A stretch of DNA of 64,000 nt from an uncultured Granulosicoccus sp. GTDB taxonomy: Bacteria > Pseudomonadota > Gammaproteobacteria > Granulosicoccales > Granulosicoccaceae. Under the pieces are notes generated by a model that was given only the letters and a program-made list of their open reading frames with translations, made no database searches and had not been told where the DNA came from. The position numbers and the translations under genes are program-made. Positions 27,343 to 36,636 of the stretch are shown in pieces. Location of the stretch: positions 17,021 to 81,020 of the forward strand of contig CANLXI010000032.1 of NCBI GenBank assembly GCA_947495035.1, in the 5' to 3' direction. How positions within the stretch are numbered: the first letter of the stretch is position 1; every line of letters starts with the position of its first letter.

Positions 27343-29328
27343 GTGGGATTTCAACTGGGACTGGATACGGGTGGTACCTACACGGACGCGGTTCTGGTCG
27401 ACGATGAGCAACGAGTGGTATCCAGTGCCAAATCGCTGACAACCCATGCGAATCTGGTAGAGGGCTTGCAATCGGCTGTCGACAGGATCGTCGATGCCGA
27501 TGTCGCATCCGGGATCGAACTGGTCTCCTTGTCCACGACACTGGCGACCAACGCTCTGGTGGAGGGGCGTGGTCGGCCCGTGGCACTGATTCTGGTCGGA
27601 TTCACACCCGGGCAGATGCAGCGTGCCAATCTGCAGCAGGCCCTGGCGGGCGACCCGGTGATCTTTCTGCAGGGAGGGCACGATGCGAGCGGGCATGCCG
27701 TGGCCGCACTGGATACCACCAGCTTGCGCAGTTTCGTGGAAGAGATCGATGATCGGGTGGAAGCCTATGCTGTGTCCTCCATGTTTGCCGTGCGAAATCC
27801 GTCTCACGAGAATGAGGTGCAGACGCTGATAGCCTCGATGACGGGCAAGCCGCTGAGTTGTGGTCACCAGTTGACTTCCGGGCTCGATGCGCCCCGTCGT
27901 GCATTGACGGCCTTGCTCAATGCCCGGCTGATTCCCATGATCGAGGCGCTGCTGCAGGCGACTCGGGCAATGCTGCAGCAACGTGGCATCCGGGCACCGT
28001 TGATGGTGGTAAAGGGTGACGGGTCCCTGATCAGTGATGCAATGGCATTGAGCCGACCGGTGGAAACGATTCTCAGCGGGCCTGCTGCCAGTGTGGTAGG
28101 TGCTCGCTTTCTTTGCCGTGAAGAGAATCTTCTGGTATCGGACATGGGGGGGACCACAACCGATATCGCGCTGATCCGCGATGGGCGACCGCGATTGAAC
28201 CCCGAGGGAGCCATCGTGGGGGGCTGGCGAACCATGGTTCAGGCCATCGATGTGCAGACCCATGGTCTGGGAGGGGACAGTGGCATATGGTACAACCGTG
28301 AACAACGGCAGTTCGACCTACAGACGCAACGCGTCCTGCCGCTGAGCCTGCTGGTCCATCAGCGGCCCGAGCTGGAAGAAGTGCTTGAAGCACAGCTGCG
28401 ATTGCCTTTCAGTACAACGCACAGCGCGCAGTTTGTTCTTGCCCATGGACCGCAGGTCAATCTGACCGGGCTGTCCGCGCAGCAACGGGAGTTGCATGAG
28501 CGGATCGTCGAGAAACCGATTGCCGTACAGAGCCTTTTCAGTGATCAGACAATGGAACGTGCCTTGAGCAGACTGGAGCAGCGTGGCCTGGTGCTGCGCG
28601 CCGGTTTCACGCCCAGCGACGCTGCGCATGTGCTGGGTCGCCAGACAGATTGGAACCGCCATGCTGCCTGTCTGGGTGCGCAATTGCTGATGCGCTATGC
28701 CAAAGACAATCATGGCCCCATCTACGGTGATGAGGACGCATTCTGCACGGCTCTGGCCGGCAAGGTGTCGAGTGCCACGGCATTGATGCTGCTGGATGCT
28801 GCGGCAGCGAGCCAGAAGGGTGGCAGGGCTCTGTCGGAATCACAGAAGACATTGCTGCAGGCAGGTTTCGCGGAATCCGATGGACAACTGCTGCGTGTTC
28901 GTGCCAGCGTGAATCTACCTGTGGTTGCGTTGGGTGCGCCGGCCCGCAGTTACTACCCGGCGACAGCGGAGTTACTGGATACTCGGCTTGTAGTGTGCGA
29001 GCACGCTCAGGTGGCCAATGCGCTGGGGGCGGTGGTTGGCTCGGTTCGTCAGGAGCAGCATATTCTCTTGACACCGGCTGGCGGTGAACGTGTCCAGATA
29101 CTCCTGTCTTCGGGGCCGGAAGTGCATGAAACGCTGGAAGAGGCTGCGGTGGCGGCGGCGCGGATCTGCAGTCAGCTGGCCGCCGAGAAACTGCAGCAGG
29201 CTGGTGGAGCCGAGTTCATCATCACGGTAGAGCGCCATGACAACATGGTTACCAGGGATGGTCAGCGTACCTTCCTGGAAAGTCGTATCAGCGCCGTGGC
29301 CGTGGGTCGTCCGGCAGGACTGGCATGA
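27343..29328 (+). CDS. Hydantoinase/oxoprolinase family protein (HyuA-like)
   Basis: A 661-residue protein with the N-terminal hydantoinase and hydantoinase A domains. The ATPase-type phosphate loops are visible as GLDTGGTYTDAVL at the start and SDMGGTTTDIAL near residue 270. The family covers ATP-dependent hydrolysis or carboxylation of cyclic amides and ketones: N-methylhydantoinase A, 5-oxoprolinase and acetone carboxylase beta. The HyuB-like partner normally encoded next door is absent, so the substrate is unknown. The GTG at 27343 has AAGGCAGG upstream and begins right at the domain. Confidence 0.82.
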   Translation: MGFQLGLDTGGTYTDAVLVDDEQRVVSSAKSLTTHANLVEGLQSAVDRIVDADVASGIELVSLSTTLATNALVEGRGRPVALILVGFTPGQMQRANLQQALAGDPVIFLQGGHDASGHAVAALDTTSLRSFVEEIDDRVEAYAVSSMFAVRNPSHENEVQTLIASMTGKPLSCGHQLTSGLDAPRRALTALLNARLIPMIEALLQATRAMLQQRGIRAPLMVVKGDGSLISDAMALSRPVETILSGPAASVVGARFLCREENLLVSDMGGTTTDIALIRDGRPRLNPEGAIVGGWRTMVQAIDVQTHGLGGDSGIWYNREQRQFDLQTQRVLPLSLLVHQRPELEEVLEAQLRLPFSTTHSAQFVLAHGPQVNLTGLSAQQRELHERIVEKPIAVQSLFSDQTMERALSRLEQRGLVLRAGFTPSDAAHVLGRQTDWNRHAACLGAQLLMRYAKDNHGPIYGDEDAFCTALAGKVSSATALMLLDAAAASQKGGRALSESQKTLLQAGFAESDGQLLRVRASVNLPVVALGAPARSYYPATAELLDTRLVVCEHAQVANALGAVVGSVRQEQHILLTPAGGERVQILLSSGPEVHETLEEAAVAAARICSQLAAEKLQQAGGAEFIITVERHDNMVTRDGQRTFLESRISAVAVGRPAGLA

Positions 29329-29519
29329 AAGGTGATTGCCGTTGCGGTTGCCGCCGGTACCGATAATGCTTGCGGCAAGTCATTGCGTCACACAGGTGTC
29401 AGGACTTGTTCCCTTGAAAGATGTTGTAGGGTAGGGGTCTGCAACCATATTCGCGCCATGCAACGCCAACAGGCGCCGTTACTGCAGCATCTTGCAAACT
29501 ACGTACCACGGAGATCTTA

Positions 29520-29963
29520 ATGTCAGAAAATGCCAGTTATCCGACTCTTGCCGAAATGGGCATTGTTCGATTCCATGAAATTTCACACTACAGCCTGCGT
29601 CAGGATGGCCTGGACAAGGACGTACTGCGAATCATCTACAAGCGGGCCAAGGGGTCGTTTCTGCCTTACAGCCGAAAGTACAAGTTTGGTCGTTCTCTGA
29701 AAACGGTTGTCGCCGATGGCGGAACTGCACGCATGGAGCACAGCTACGAGATATCCCCTTTCCTGCTCAAGGCTGTGGCTGAACTCGACAAGCTGGTTGA
29801 TATCAACAAGCATGATTCTTCCAAGTCGAGCAATACGGAACTGGCAGCCGATGTACTGACCGAGCTCAACGAGCTGGAGAGCATGGTCAAGGCGTCGGAT
29901 GCAGAAGCTGCGGCCATCGCTGCCAAGTTCGAAAGCATTCGCAAGCACATCGACGCTCTGTAG
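29520..29963 (+). CDS. UPF0325/DUF3461 family protein (YaeH-like)
   Basis: A 147-residue protein similar to E. coli YaeH. It shares the N-terminal YPTLAEMGI-type start, the SLRQ motif, the conserved KTVVADG, and EISPFLLKAVAELDKL. A helical C-terminus is predicted from residue 105 on (NELESMVKASDAEAAAIAAK). The family has no assigned function. GGAG lies six bases before the ATG. It is a single gene facing lpdA, with a strong hairpin between them. Confidence 0.85.
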   Translation: MSENASYPTLAEMGIVRFHEISHYSLRQDGLDKDVLRIIYKRAKGSFLPYSRKYKFGRSLKTVVADGGTARMEHSYEISPFLLKAVAELDKLVDINKHDSSKSSNTELAADVLTELNELESMVKASDAEAAAIAAKFESIRKHIDAL

Positions 29964-30064
29964 TACGCCGCATGCAACAGAGGGCGGATACTCGCTGAGA
30001 ACATTCGCCTCGATGATGACTGTCTGGTCCAGAGCCGGCCGGAGTCTGCTGCTGCATCGGCTTG

Positions 30065-30095
30065 CGGCAGCTGCCTGTCAGACAGGCAGCTGCCG
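30065..30095. terminator. Strong hairpin between UPF0325 gene and lpdA
   Basis: An almost perfect inverted repeat: arm GGCAGCTGCCTGTC (30066–30079) and its exact complement (30081–30094), extended by one more C-G pair. The space is shared by two convergent genes. There is no T-run on either strand, so it may be a transcription barrier, an mRNA end stabiliser or a dispersed palindromic repeat rather than a classic terminator. Confidence 0.55.
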
Positions 30096-30106
30096 GCTCG
30101 GATCCA

Positions 30107-31993
30107 TCAGCGCTTCGGCACGTAGATATCGGTGACGGTGCCTTCAGCAACTTCAGCTGCAAAATTGAAGGTTTCCGACAGGGTCGGGTGAGGGTGTACG
30201 GTGAGTGCGATATCCTCGATGTCCGCGCCCATCTCCAAGGCCAGCACGGCCTCGGCGATCAGTTCGCCCGCATTGGGTCCCACCATGCCGGCACCCAGAA
30301 TGCGCTTGCTCTCCGGATCGTAAAGAACCTTTGTCAGACCTTCACTGCGTGCCATGCTCAGTGCACGACCACTGGCGGCCCAGGGGAAGACACCTTTTTC
30401 GAAGGCGATTCCCTGCTCCTTGGCCGTCGTCTCGGTCAATCCCATCCAGGAGACTTCCGGGTCGGTATAGGCGACTGAAGGTATGGTCCTGGCATCGAAA
30501 TGACTCTTCTGACCTGCGGCCACTTCGGCGGCGACCTTGCCTTCGTGGGTGGCCTTGTGCGCCAGCATCGGTTGCCCGACGAGGTCGCCGATGGCAAAGA
30601 TGTGATCGACGTTGGTTCTCTGCTGGGAGTCCACCTTGATGAAACCACGATCATCCACCTTGACTCCGGCCTTGTCGGCATCCACAGCATGGCCATTGGG
30701 ACTGCGTCCGACTGCCAGCAGGACGCGGTCGAAGGTATCGCTGGCCGGAGCCTTGCCGCCTTCGAAGCTCACCGTCAGACCTGCCTCGCCGGATTCCATG
30801 CCGGTGACCCGGGATCCGACCAGGATATTCTCGAAGTCCTTTTTCAGCCGCTTTTCCAATGGTCGTACCAGATCTCGATCGCAACCGGGCATCAGACCGT
30901 CCGAGAGTTCCACCACGGTCACCTGGCTGCCCAGACCGGCGTACACACAACCCATTTCCAGGCCGATGATGCCGCCGCCGATGACCAGCAGACGCTTGGG
31001 AATATCGGCCAGCTGCAGTGCGCCGGTGGAGTCCATCAGGCGCTCGTCGTCATACGGAAAGTCGGGGATACGGATACTGCGCGAACCGGCGGCGATGATG
31101 GCCTTGTCGAAACTGACGAGGCGCGGTGACTCGTCGTTCTCATTGTCCGGCATCGAGGCGCTGACGGCCATCACGTGACTGCTCTGGAAGCGACCGAAGC
31201 CCTGCATGACGCTGACCTTGCGCTGTTTGGCCAACCCTGCGAGCCCGCCCGTCAACTTGCCGATGACATCCTCCTTGAACGCCCGCAGCTTGTCGATGTC
31301 GATCTCCGGTTCGGCAAAAGTGACCCCATGAGCGGCCATGCCACGGGTTTCCTGGATGATCGCGGCAGTGTGCAGCAGTGCCTTGGAAGGAATGCAGCCT
31401 ACGTTCAGGCACACGCCGCCCAGGTCCGGATAACGCTCTATCAACAGTACCTTGAGGCCGAGATCGGCAGCCCGGAAGGCGGCTGTATAGCCACCGGGGC
31501 CCGCTCCCAGCACGACCAGTTCGTAGTGTTCTTCAGCCGCCTGCCTGTCCTGCTCGGAAGCCACGCTGTTGCTGTCTGCCGAGCCGGGAGAGGGGCGCTG
31601 GCTGTCGGTCGGTGTGTCCCGTGTTTCTGTTTCTCCGGAAGCCTTGTCAGCATCCGGGGAGGGTGATGTATCGTTCTCTGTGCCGCCGTCGTTCGGGGTG
31701 GCTGTCTTGTCCGATTCGGTCGCGTTGTCGCTGTTCCCTGAACCTCCGGCGGCAGCAACATCCATCACCAGGATATCGCTGCCTTCCGAGACTCTGTCAC
31801 CGGTATTGACCAGCAGCGATGTGATGACGCCGGCCGCCGGCGATGGTATTTCCATACTCGCCTTGTCGCTCTCGACGGTAATCAGCGAGTCCTCCTTCGC
31901 AATGGTATCGCCGACGGATACCAGGACTTCGATGACTTCGACATCGCTTGCGTCACCGATGTCGGGAATCTTGACTGTTTCCAGCTCACTCAT
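30107..31993 (-). CDS. lpdA: Dihydrolipoyl dehydrogenase with fused lipoyl domain
   Basis: A 628-residue E3 of the pyruvate dehydrogenase complex; it reoxidises dihydrolipoamide with NAD+. An N-terminal lipoyl domain (K44 in ESDKASME) is joined by an acidic Ser/Thr/Asp-rich linker (~residues 85–150) to the flavoprotein. That part has the FAD loop VVLGAGPGGYTAAF, the redox disulfide GGVCLNVGCIPSK, the NAD loop VIGGGIIGLEMG and the catalytic HPHPT near the C-terminus. Lipoyl-fused E3s are known from Neisseria and other proteobacteria. It closes the aceE-aceF-lpdA operon. Confidence 0.95.
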   Translation of the reverse strand: MSELETVKIPDIGDASDVEVIEVLVSVGDTIAKEDSLITVESDKASMEIPSPAAGVITSLLVNTGDRVSEGSDILVMDVAAAGGSGNSDNATESDKTATPNDGGTENDTSPSPDADKASGETETRDTPTDSQRPSPGSADSNSVASEQDRQAAEEHYELVVLGAGPGGYTAAFRAADLGLKVLLIERYPDLGGVCLNVGCIPSKALLHTAAIIQETRGMAAHGVTFAEPEIDIDKLRAFKEDVIGKLTGGLAGLAKQRKVSVMQGFGRFQSSHVMAVSASMPDNENDESPRLVSFDKAIIAAGSRSIRIPDFPYDDERLMDSTGALQLADIPKRLLVIGGGIIGLEMGCVYAGLGSQVTVVELSDGLMPGCDRDLVRPLEKRLKKDFENILVGSRVTGMESGEAGLTVSFEGGKAPASDTFDRVLLAVGRSPNGHAVDADKAGVKVDDRGFIKVDSQQRTNVDHIFAIGDLVGQPMLAHKATHEGKVAAEVAAGQKSHFDARTIPSVAYTDPEVSWMGLTETTAKEQGIAFEKGVFPWAASGRALSMARSEGLTKVLYDPESKRILGAGMVGPNAGELIAEAVLALEMGADIEDIALTVHPHPTLSETFNFAAEVAEGTVTDIYVPKR

Positions 31994-32014
31994 TGGATCT
32001 TGTTCTCCGGGGCC

Positions 32015-32054
32015 GGCAGCTGCACTGTGCAGAGTGCTTTCGGGTGCAGCTGCC
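32015..32054. other. Inverted repeat between aceF and lpdA
   Basis: Arms GGCAGCTGCAC (32015–32025) and GTGCAGCTGCC (32044–32054) are exact complements across an 18-base loop. It lies in the 122-bp gap inside the pyruvate dehydrogenase operon. It may act as an mRNA processing or attenuation hairpin that sets the lpdA level. It shares GGCAGCTGC with the hairpin at 30066. Confidence 0.5.
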
Positions 32055-32115
32055 TGTGAAGGGTTTTCCGATACGGCATCAATCTGCGAGCCCGGTTTGT
32101 TGGTGACAATCCGGA

Positions 32116-33546
32116 CTAGAGCGTGAGTCTGCGTATATCGCTGATCTGGCGGACATAGTGCGCCATGAAGCGAGCCGCATCCGCACCATCGACGACTCGG
32201 TGATCATAGGTAAGATCCAGCGGACACATGAGACGAGGCACGAATTCACTGCCATTCCAGACCGGTTGCATGGTGGCCCGGGTTATACCCAGAATGGCAA
32301 CCTCGGGCGGGTTGACGATGGGGGTGAAAGAGGTACCGCCAATCCCTCCAAGACTGGAGATGGTCATGCTGGCACCCTGCATTTCGTCCGGTTTGAGCTT
32401 CTTGTTGCGGGCCCTGGAACTGACGTCGGACATCTCTTCGGCAAGCTGGTTGATGCTCTTCTTGTCGACATCCCGGAACACCGGCACTACCAGGCCGTTG
32501 GGTGTATCGACGGCGATGCCGATGTGGTAATAGTTCTTGTAGAACAGGGCTTCGCCATCGGCCGACAGGGAGCTGTTCAGGCGGGGAAAGGCCTGCAGGG
32601 TTTTCACCAGTGCCTTCATGTGAAAGGCCAGACCGGTCACCTTGGGATCGCCTTCACGGGCCTCGTTCTTCAATTGCTTTCTGAACGACTCCATTTCCGT
32701 GACGTCGGCCAGCTCGTGATGCGTCACCATGGGCAGATTGAGCCAGGCCCGGTGCAGGTTGGCAGCACTGAGCTTGTTGATACGGCCCAATGGGACGCGC
32801 TCGACATCGCCGAATTTGGTGAAGTCGACTTCCGGTATGGCAGGAATGCCGGCGCCACTGCCAGCCACACCGCCGGCATGGCTGCCGTAGTTGGCACTGA
32901 CGCCTTCCATCGCCTGTTTGATGAAGGCGCGCACATCATCCTTGCTGATTCGGCCCTTGGGGCCGGTGCCGCTGATCAGCGACAGATCTGCTCCATGCTC
33001 TCGTGCATAACGGCGGACGCCGGGGCTTGCATGGGCCTTGCGTATCCTGTCATCACTGATGTGTGCCGTCGGAGAGCTGGAGGTACTGCTGCTCTTGTCG
33101 GCAGCCTTGCTTGCCGCCGCCTTCGACTCCTCGGCAGCGGATGCAGAGGAGTCGCTCTCTCGAGGCGCGTCGTCTGCCGCCGTGGGTGCGGCGTCATCTT
33201 CCGACGATTCCCTTGACGAGTCTGTCGAGCCTTCCGACGATGAGTCTTTCGATGAGTCTTTGGATGAGGACGCTTTTTCGTCGGCGCTGCCGCCATCCAT
33301 CGTGCTCATCGTGCCGATCACATCACCGGCGTTGACCGTATCTCCGACCGAGATGCTCAGTGACTCGATGACACCTGCCTCCGTGGCAGGCACTTCCATG
33401 CTCGCCTTGTCGCTCTCCAGAGTCAGCAGAGAATCATCCACACTGATCTGGTCGCCAGGCGACACCAGGATCTCGATGATCTCGACGTTTTCCGAATCAC
33501 CGATATCGGGGATGACGATGTCTTTCACGTTGTCTGATTCACTCAT
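32116..33546 (-). CDS. aceF: Pyruvate dehydrogenase E2, dihydrolipoyl acetyltransferase
   Basis: A 476-residue E2 core of the pyruvate dehydrogenase complex. It has a single N-terminal lipoyl domain (K47 in ESDKASMEV), fewer than the three in E. coli. A long Ser/Asp/Glu-rich linker (~90–165) leads to the peripheral subunit-binding domain (ASPGVRRYAREHGADLSLI), then a second linker with SHAGGVAGSGAG. The catalytic domain ends with the active-site motif DHRVVDGADAARFM. The ATG at 33546 has GGGAGG upstream. It lies 11 bases after aceE; an in-frame GTG upstream would overlap aceE. Confidence 0.95.
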   Translation of the reverse strand: MSESDNVKDIVIPDIGDSENVEIIEILVSPGDQISVDDSLLTLESDKASMEVPATEAGVIESLSISVGDTVNAGDVIGTMSTMDGGSADEKASSSKDSSKDSSSEGSTDSSRESSEDDAAPTAADDAPRESDSSASAAEESKAAASKAADKSSSTSSSPTAHISDDRIRKAHASPGVRRYAREHGADLSLISGTGPKGRISKDDVRAFIKQAMEGVSANYGSHAGGVAGSGAGIPAIPEVDFTKFGDVERVPLGRINKLSAANLHRAWLNLPMVTHHELADVTEMESFRKQLKNEAREGDPKVTGLAFHMKALVKTLQAFPRLNSSLSADGEALFYKNYYHIGIAVDTPNGLVVPVFRDVDKKSINQLAEEMSDVSSRARNKKLKPDEMQGASMTISSLGGIGGTSFTPIVNPPEVAILGITRATMQPVWNGSEFVPRLMCPLDLTYDHRVVDGADAARFMAHYVRQISDIRRLTL

Positions 33547-33557
33547 GATCGCCTCCC

Positions 33558-36242
33558 TCAAGCAGTTGCCGGATTGGGTTTGTCAGGATCGATACCGTAC
33601 TGTTGTACCGCCTTGGCAACGGTGACCTTGTCCAGCTTGCCATCCATTGCCAGTGAGTGCAGTGCCGCTATCGTCACATAGCGCTTGTCGACCTCGAAGA
33701 ATTCACGCAACTTCTCGCGTGTATCGGAACGGCCGAAACCATCGGTGCCCAATGTCGTGAAGGTGGCGGGTACGAACTCACGCACCTGATCGGAGTGTGT
33801 CTTCATGTAGTCGGTGGAACTCACCACGGGTGCATCACCCGTGCCCAGTATCTGGGTGATGTAGGGGACACGTGGGTCGTCGTTCGGATGCAGCATGTTC
33901 CAGCGTTCCACCTCCAGACCGTCGCGAGCCAGCTCGTTGAAACTGGTGACGCTGTAGACTTCGGCACCGATATTCCATTCGTTTTCCAGCATGTCGGCGG
34001 CGGCCATGACCTCGCGCAGAATGGTGCCGCTTCCCAGCAATCGCACGTGAGTGTCGAACTTCGCGGCCTTCTTCTCGTCACCATCAGCAATTGCGCGTAG
34101 CTGATAGATGCCCTTGATGATGCCTTCTTCGGCACCTTCGGGCATGGCAGGGTGCAGGTAGTTCTCGTTCATCGCCGTGATGTAGAAGTACACGCTTTCC
34201 CGATTGGTCAGCATGCGGGTCATGCCGTGATGAATGATCACGGACATCTCGTAGCTGAAGCAGGGGTCGTAGCTGATGCAGTTGGGGATGGTGTTGGCCA
34301 GTACCAGTGAATGGCCGTCCTCATGCTGCAGACCTTCGCCATTGAGTGTGGTGCGACCTGCCGTACCACCGATCATGAAACCGCAGGCACGCATGTCACC
34401 GGCCAGCCAGGCCAGATCACCAATGCGCTGAAAGCCGAACATCGAATAGTAGATGTAGAACGGCAGCATGTTCACGCCATGCGTGGAGTAGGACGTGGCG
34501 GCAGCCAGCCAGCTGGCCATGGCACCGGCCTCGGTGATGCCTTCTTCGAGTATCTGGCCGGTCTTGTCCTCCTTGTAGTACATGATCTGGTCCCGATCCT
34601 GCGGCTCGTACAGCTGGCCGACGGATGAATAGATACCCAGTTGCCGGAACATGCCGTCCATGCCGAAGGTGCGAGCCTCATCCGGTACGATGGGCACGAT
34701 ATTCTTGCCGATCTTCTTGTCTCGGGTGAGGATGGTCAACAATCGCACGAAAGCCATGGTGGTGGAGATTTCGCGATCGCCGGAACCTTCCAGCAGTGGT
34801 TTGAAGGCTTCCAGAGGCGGCACTTCCAGCGGTTCGGCAAACTTCTTGCGCTGGGGCAGGTAGCCGCCAAGCGCCTTGCGTCGCTCCTGCAGATACTTGA
34901 TTTCGGCACTCTCCGGATCCGGCAGAATGTACTCGTAGTTCTTGACCTGTTCGTCGGTGAGTGTCAGGCCGAACCGATCACGCATCTTCAGCAGCGATTC
35001 CAGATCCATTTTCTTCTGCTGGTGAGTGGCATTGGTACCTTCGCCGGATTCACCGAGACCGTAACCCTTGACCGTCTTGGCCAGAATGACAGTCGGTTGC
35101 CCCTTGTGATCAACCGCCTGCTTGTAGGCGGCAAACAGCTTGTGCGGATCGTGGCCCCCTCGATTGAGCCGCCAGATGTCTTCATCGGTGAGGTTGGCGA
35201 CCAGGGCTCGTGTCTCGGGATACTTGCCGAAGAAATGTTCTCGGGTGTAGGCACCGCCCTTGGCCTTGCAATTCTGATACTCGCCATCGACGGTTTCCAT
35301 CATCAGTTGCATCAGCTTGCCGGACTTGTCCTTGGCAAACAGGGGATCCCAGTACGAGCCCCAGATCACCTTGATGACATTCCAGCCGGCGCCTCGGAAG
35401 ACACCTTCCAGCTCCTGAATGATCTTGCTGTTGCCACGTACCGGTCCATCGAGCCGTTGCAGATTGCAGTTGATGACGAAGTTCAGGTTGTCGAGCTTTT
35501 CACGACCGGCCAGCGAGATGGCACCCAGTGATTCCGGTTCGTCCATTTCACCATCGCCCAGGAATGCCCAGATCTGCCGATTGTCGGTGCGTGCCAGGCT
35601 GCGGTCGTGCAGGTATTTCATGAAACGCGCCTGGTAGATCGACGTCAGCGAACACCAGCCCATCGACACGGTCGGGAATTGCCAGTATTCGGGCATCAGC
35701 CAGGGATGGGGGTAGGATGACAGGCCATTGCCATCGACCTCTCGGCGAAAATTGTCCAGTTCCTCGACCGTCAGGCGGCCCTCCAGAAACGAGCGAGCAT
35801 AGATGCCGGGTGCCGAATGCCCCTGCATCATCACGACGTCTCCGCCGTGTTCAGGGGTGGGTGCATGAAAGAAGTGGTTGAAGCCCACGTCATACAAGGT
35901 GGCAGCGGAGGCAAAGCTGGACAAGTGTCCGCCGAGGCCGGAATCGTTTCTCTGGGCGCGCAGTACCATGACCGTGGCATTCCAGCGAATCATGGAGCGC
36001 AGGCGATGTTCCAGTTCATGATCACCGGGACTCTTCTGTTCCAGGTGAACCGGGATGGTATTGACGTAGGCCGTACTGGCATCGTAGGGAAGATTGGCAC
36101 CCGAGCGTCGAGCCTTGTCGATGAGCCTTTCCAGCAGATAGTGGGCGCGCTCGGGTCCTTCGTGTTCAATGACGGCGTCGAGCGCATCCAGCCATTCCTG
36201 CGTTTCGATTTCGTCAGCGTCAAGCATCGGGTTGGTGGTCAT
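33558..36242 (-). CDS. aceE: Pyruvate dehydrogenase E1, homodimeric type
   Basis: An 894-residue E1, close to the 887 residues of E. coli AceE. It decarboxylates pyruvate with thiamine diphosphate and acetylates the E2 lipoyl group. The TPP/Mg motif GDGEMDEPES lies near residue 230, followed by NCNLQRLDGPVRGNSKI. The transketolase-like pyrimidine domain follows (GITEAGAMASWLAAATSYS). The ATG at 36242 (MTTNPMLDADEIETQEW) fits the family start; longer upstream reading is non-coding in character. First gene of the operon. Confidence 0.96.
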   Translation of the reverse strand: MTTNPMLDADEIETQEWLDALDAVIEHEGPERAHYLLERLIDKARRSGANLPYDASTAYVNTIPVHLEQKSPGDHELEHRLRSMIRWNATVMVLRAQRNDSGLGGHLSSFASAATLYDVGFNHFFHAPTPEHGGDVVMMQGHSAPGIYARSFLEGRLTVEELDNFRREVDGNGLSSYPHPWLMPEYWQFPTVSMGWCSLTSIYQARFMKYLHDRSLARTDNRQIWAFLGDGEMDEPESLGAISLAGREKLDNLNFVINCNLQRLDGPVRGNSKIIQELEGVFRGAGWNVIKVIWGSYWDPLFAKDKSGKLMQLMMETVDGEYQNCKAKGGAYTREHFFGKYPETRALVANLTDEDIWRLNRGGHDPHKLFAAYKQAVDHKGQPTVILAKTVKGYGLGESGEGTNATHQQKKMDLESLLKMRDRFGLTLTDEQVKNYEYILPDPESAEIKYLQERRKALGGYLPQRKKFAEPLEVPPLEAFKPLLEGSGDREISTTMAFVRLLTILTRDKKIGKNIVPIVPDEARTFGMDGMFRQLGIYSSVGQLYEPQDRDQIMYYKEDKTGQILEEGITEAGAMASWLAAATSYSTHGVNMLPFYIYYSMFGFQRIGDLAWLAGDMRACGFMIGGTAGRTTLNGEGLQHEDGHSLVLANTIPNCISYDPCFSYEMSVIIHHGMTRMLTNRESVYFYITAMNENYLHPAMPEGAEEGIIKGIYQLRAIADGDEKKAAKFDTHVRLLGSGTILREVMAAADMLENEWNIGAEVYSVTSFNELARDGLEVERWNMLHPNDDPRVPYITQILGTGDAPVVSSTDYMKTHSDQVREFVPATFTTLGTDGFGRSDTREKLREFFEVDKRYVTIAALHSLAMDGKLDKVTVAKAVQQYGIDPDKPNPATA

Positions 36243-36636
36243 GTATGCGTCTGGTGTCCCGTGGTTGTCTTCGCAGTGGCTTATAGTACGCGTTTCAATC
36301 CACGGCTGGCAGGCGCTCGAACCGGCACAACGCTGATGCTGCGCCATTTGCCAGCGCTTTCTCCCTCGTCTCGAATTGCCCTGCACGGCCAGTCCCGATC
36401 GTGGCGCAGTGCGGCATTACCCAGCCGGCGTGAAGCGGTATCAGCGCGGCTTACGCTGGCAGAGGCATAGGCCACCACGCCAGCAGTAGCACGCGGACTT
36501 GACCATGGGCATTCTTGCGTCGCAGCAGGCGAGTGCTCTGCAGACGACTATTGCGATGGCATTTTCGCTGCCGGTCTGCAGCAGAAAGATGCGCTTTCGG
36601 CGGGAAAAAAATTTTCGGGAATCGGTTACGTGTTCT
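36243..36636. other. Intergenic region upstream of aceE
   Basis: The 394 bp between the aceE start and the mtaB stop hold no gene I can support. A 65-codon open frame on the minus strand (36281–36478) is arginine/serine-rich and lacks a convincing ribosome site. A TATAAG-like hexamer on the minus strand (36280–36285) could be an aceE -10, but no good -35 is correctly spaced. A minus-strand T-run (36605–36613) just downstream of mtaB has no clear stem before it. Confidence 0.5.

Noticed and set aside
27343..29328. Assignment as a specific N-methylhydantoinase or 5-oxoprolinase
   Set aside because: No HyuB-type partner gene is adjacent, so only the family can be stated.
36281..36478. A 65-codon minus-strand frame upstream of aceE
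   Set aside because: Arg/Ser-rich composition, no convincing ribosome site and a position inside the likely aceE promoter region argue against a gene.
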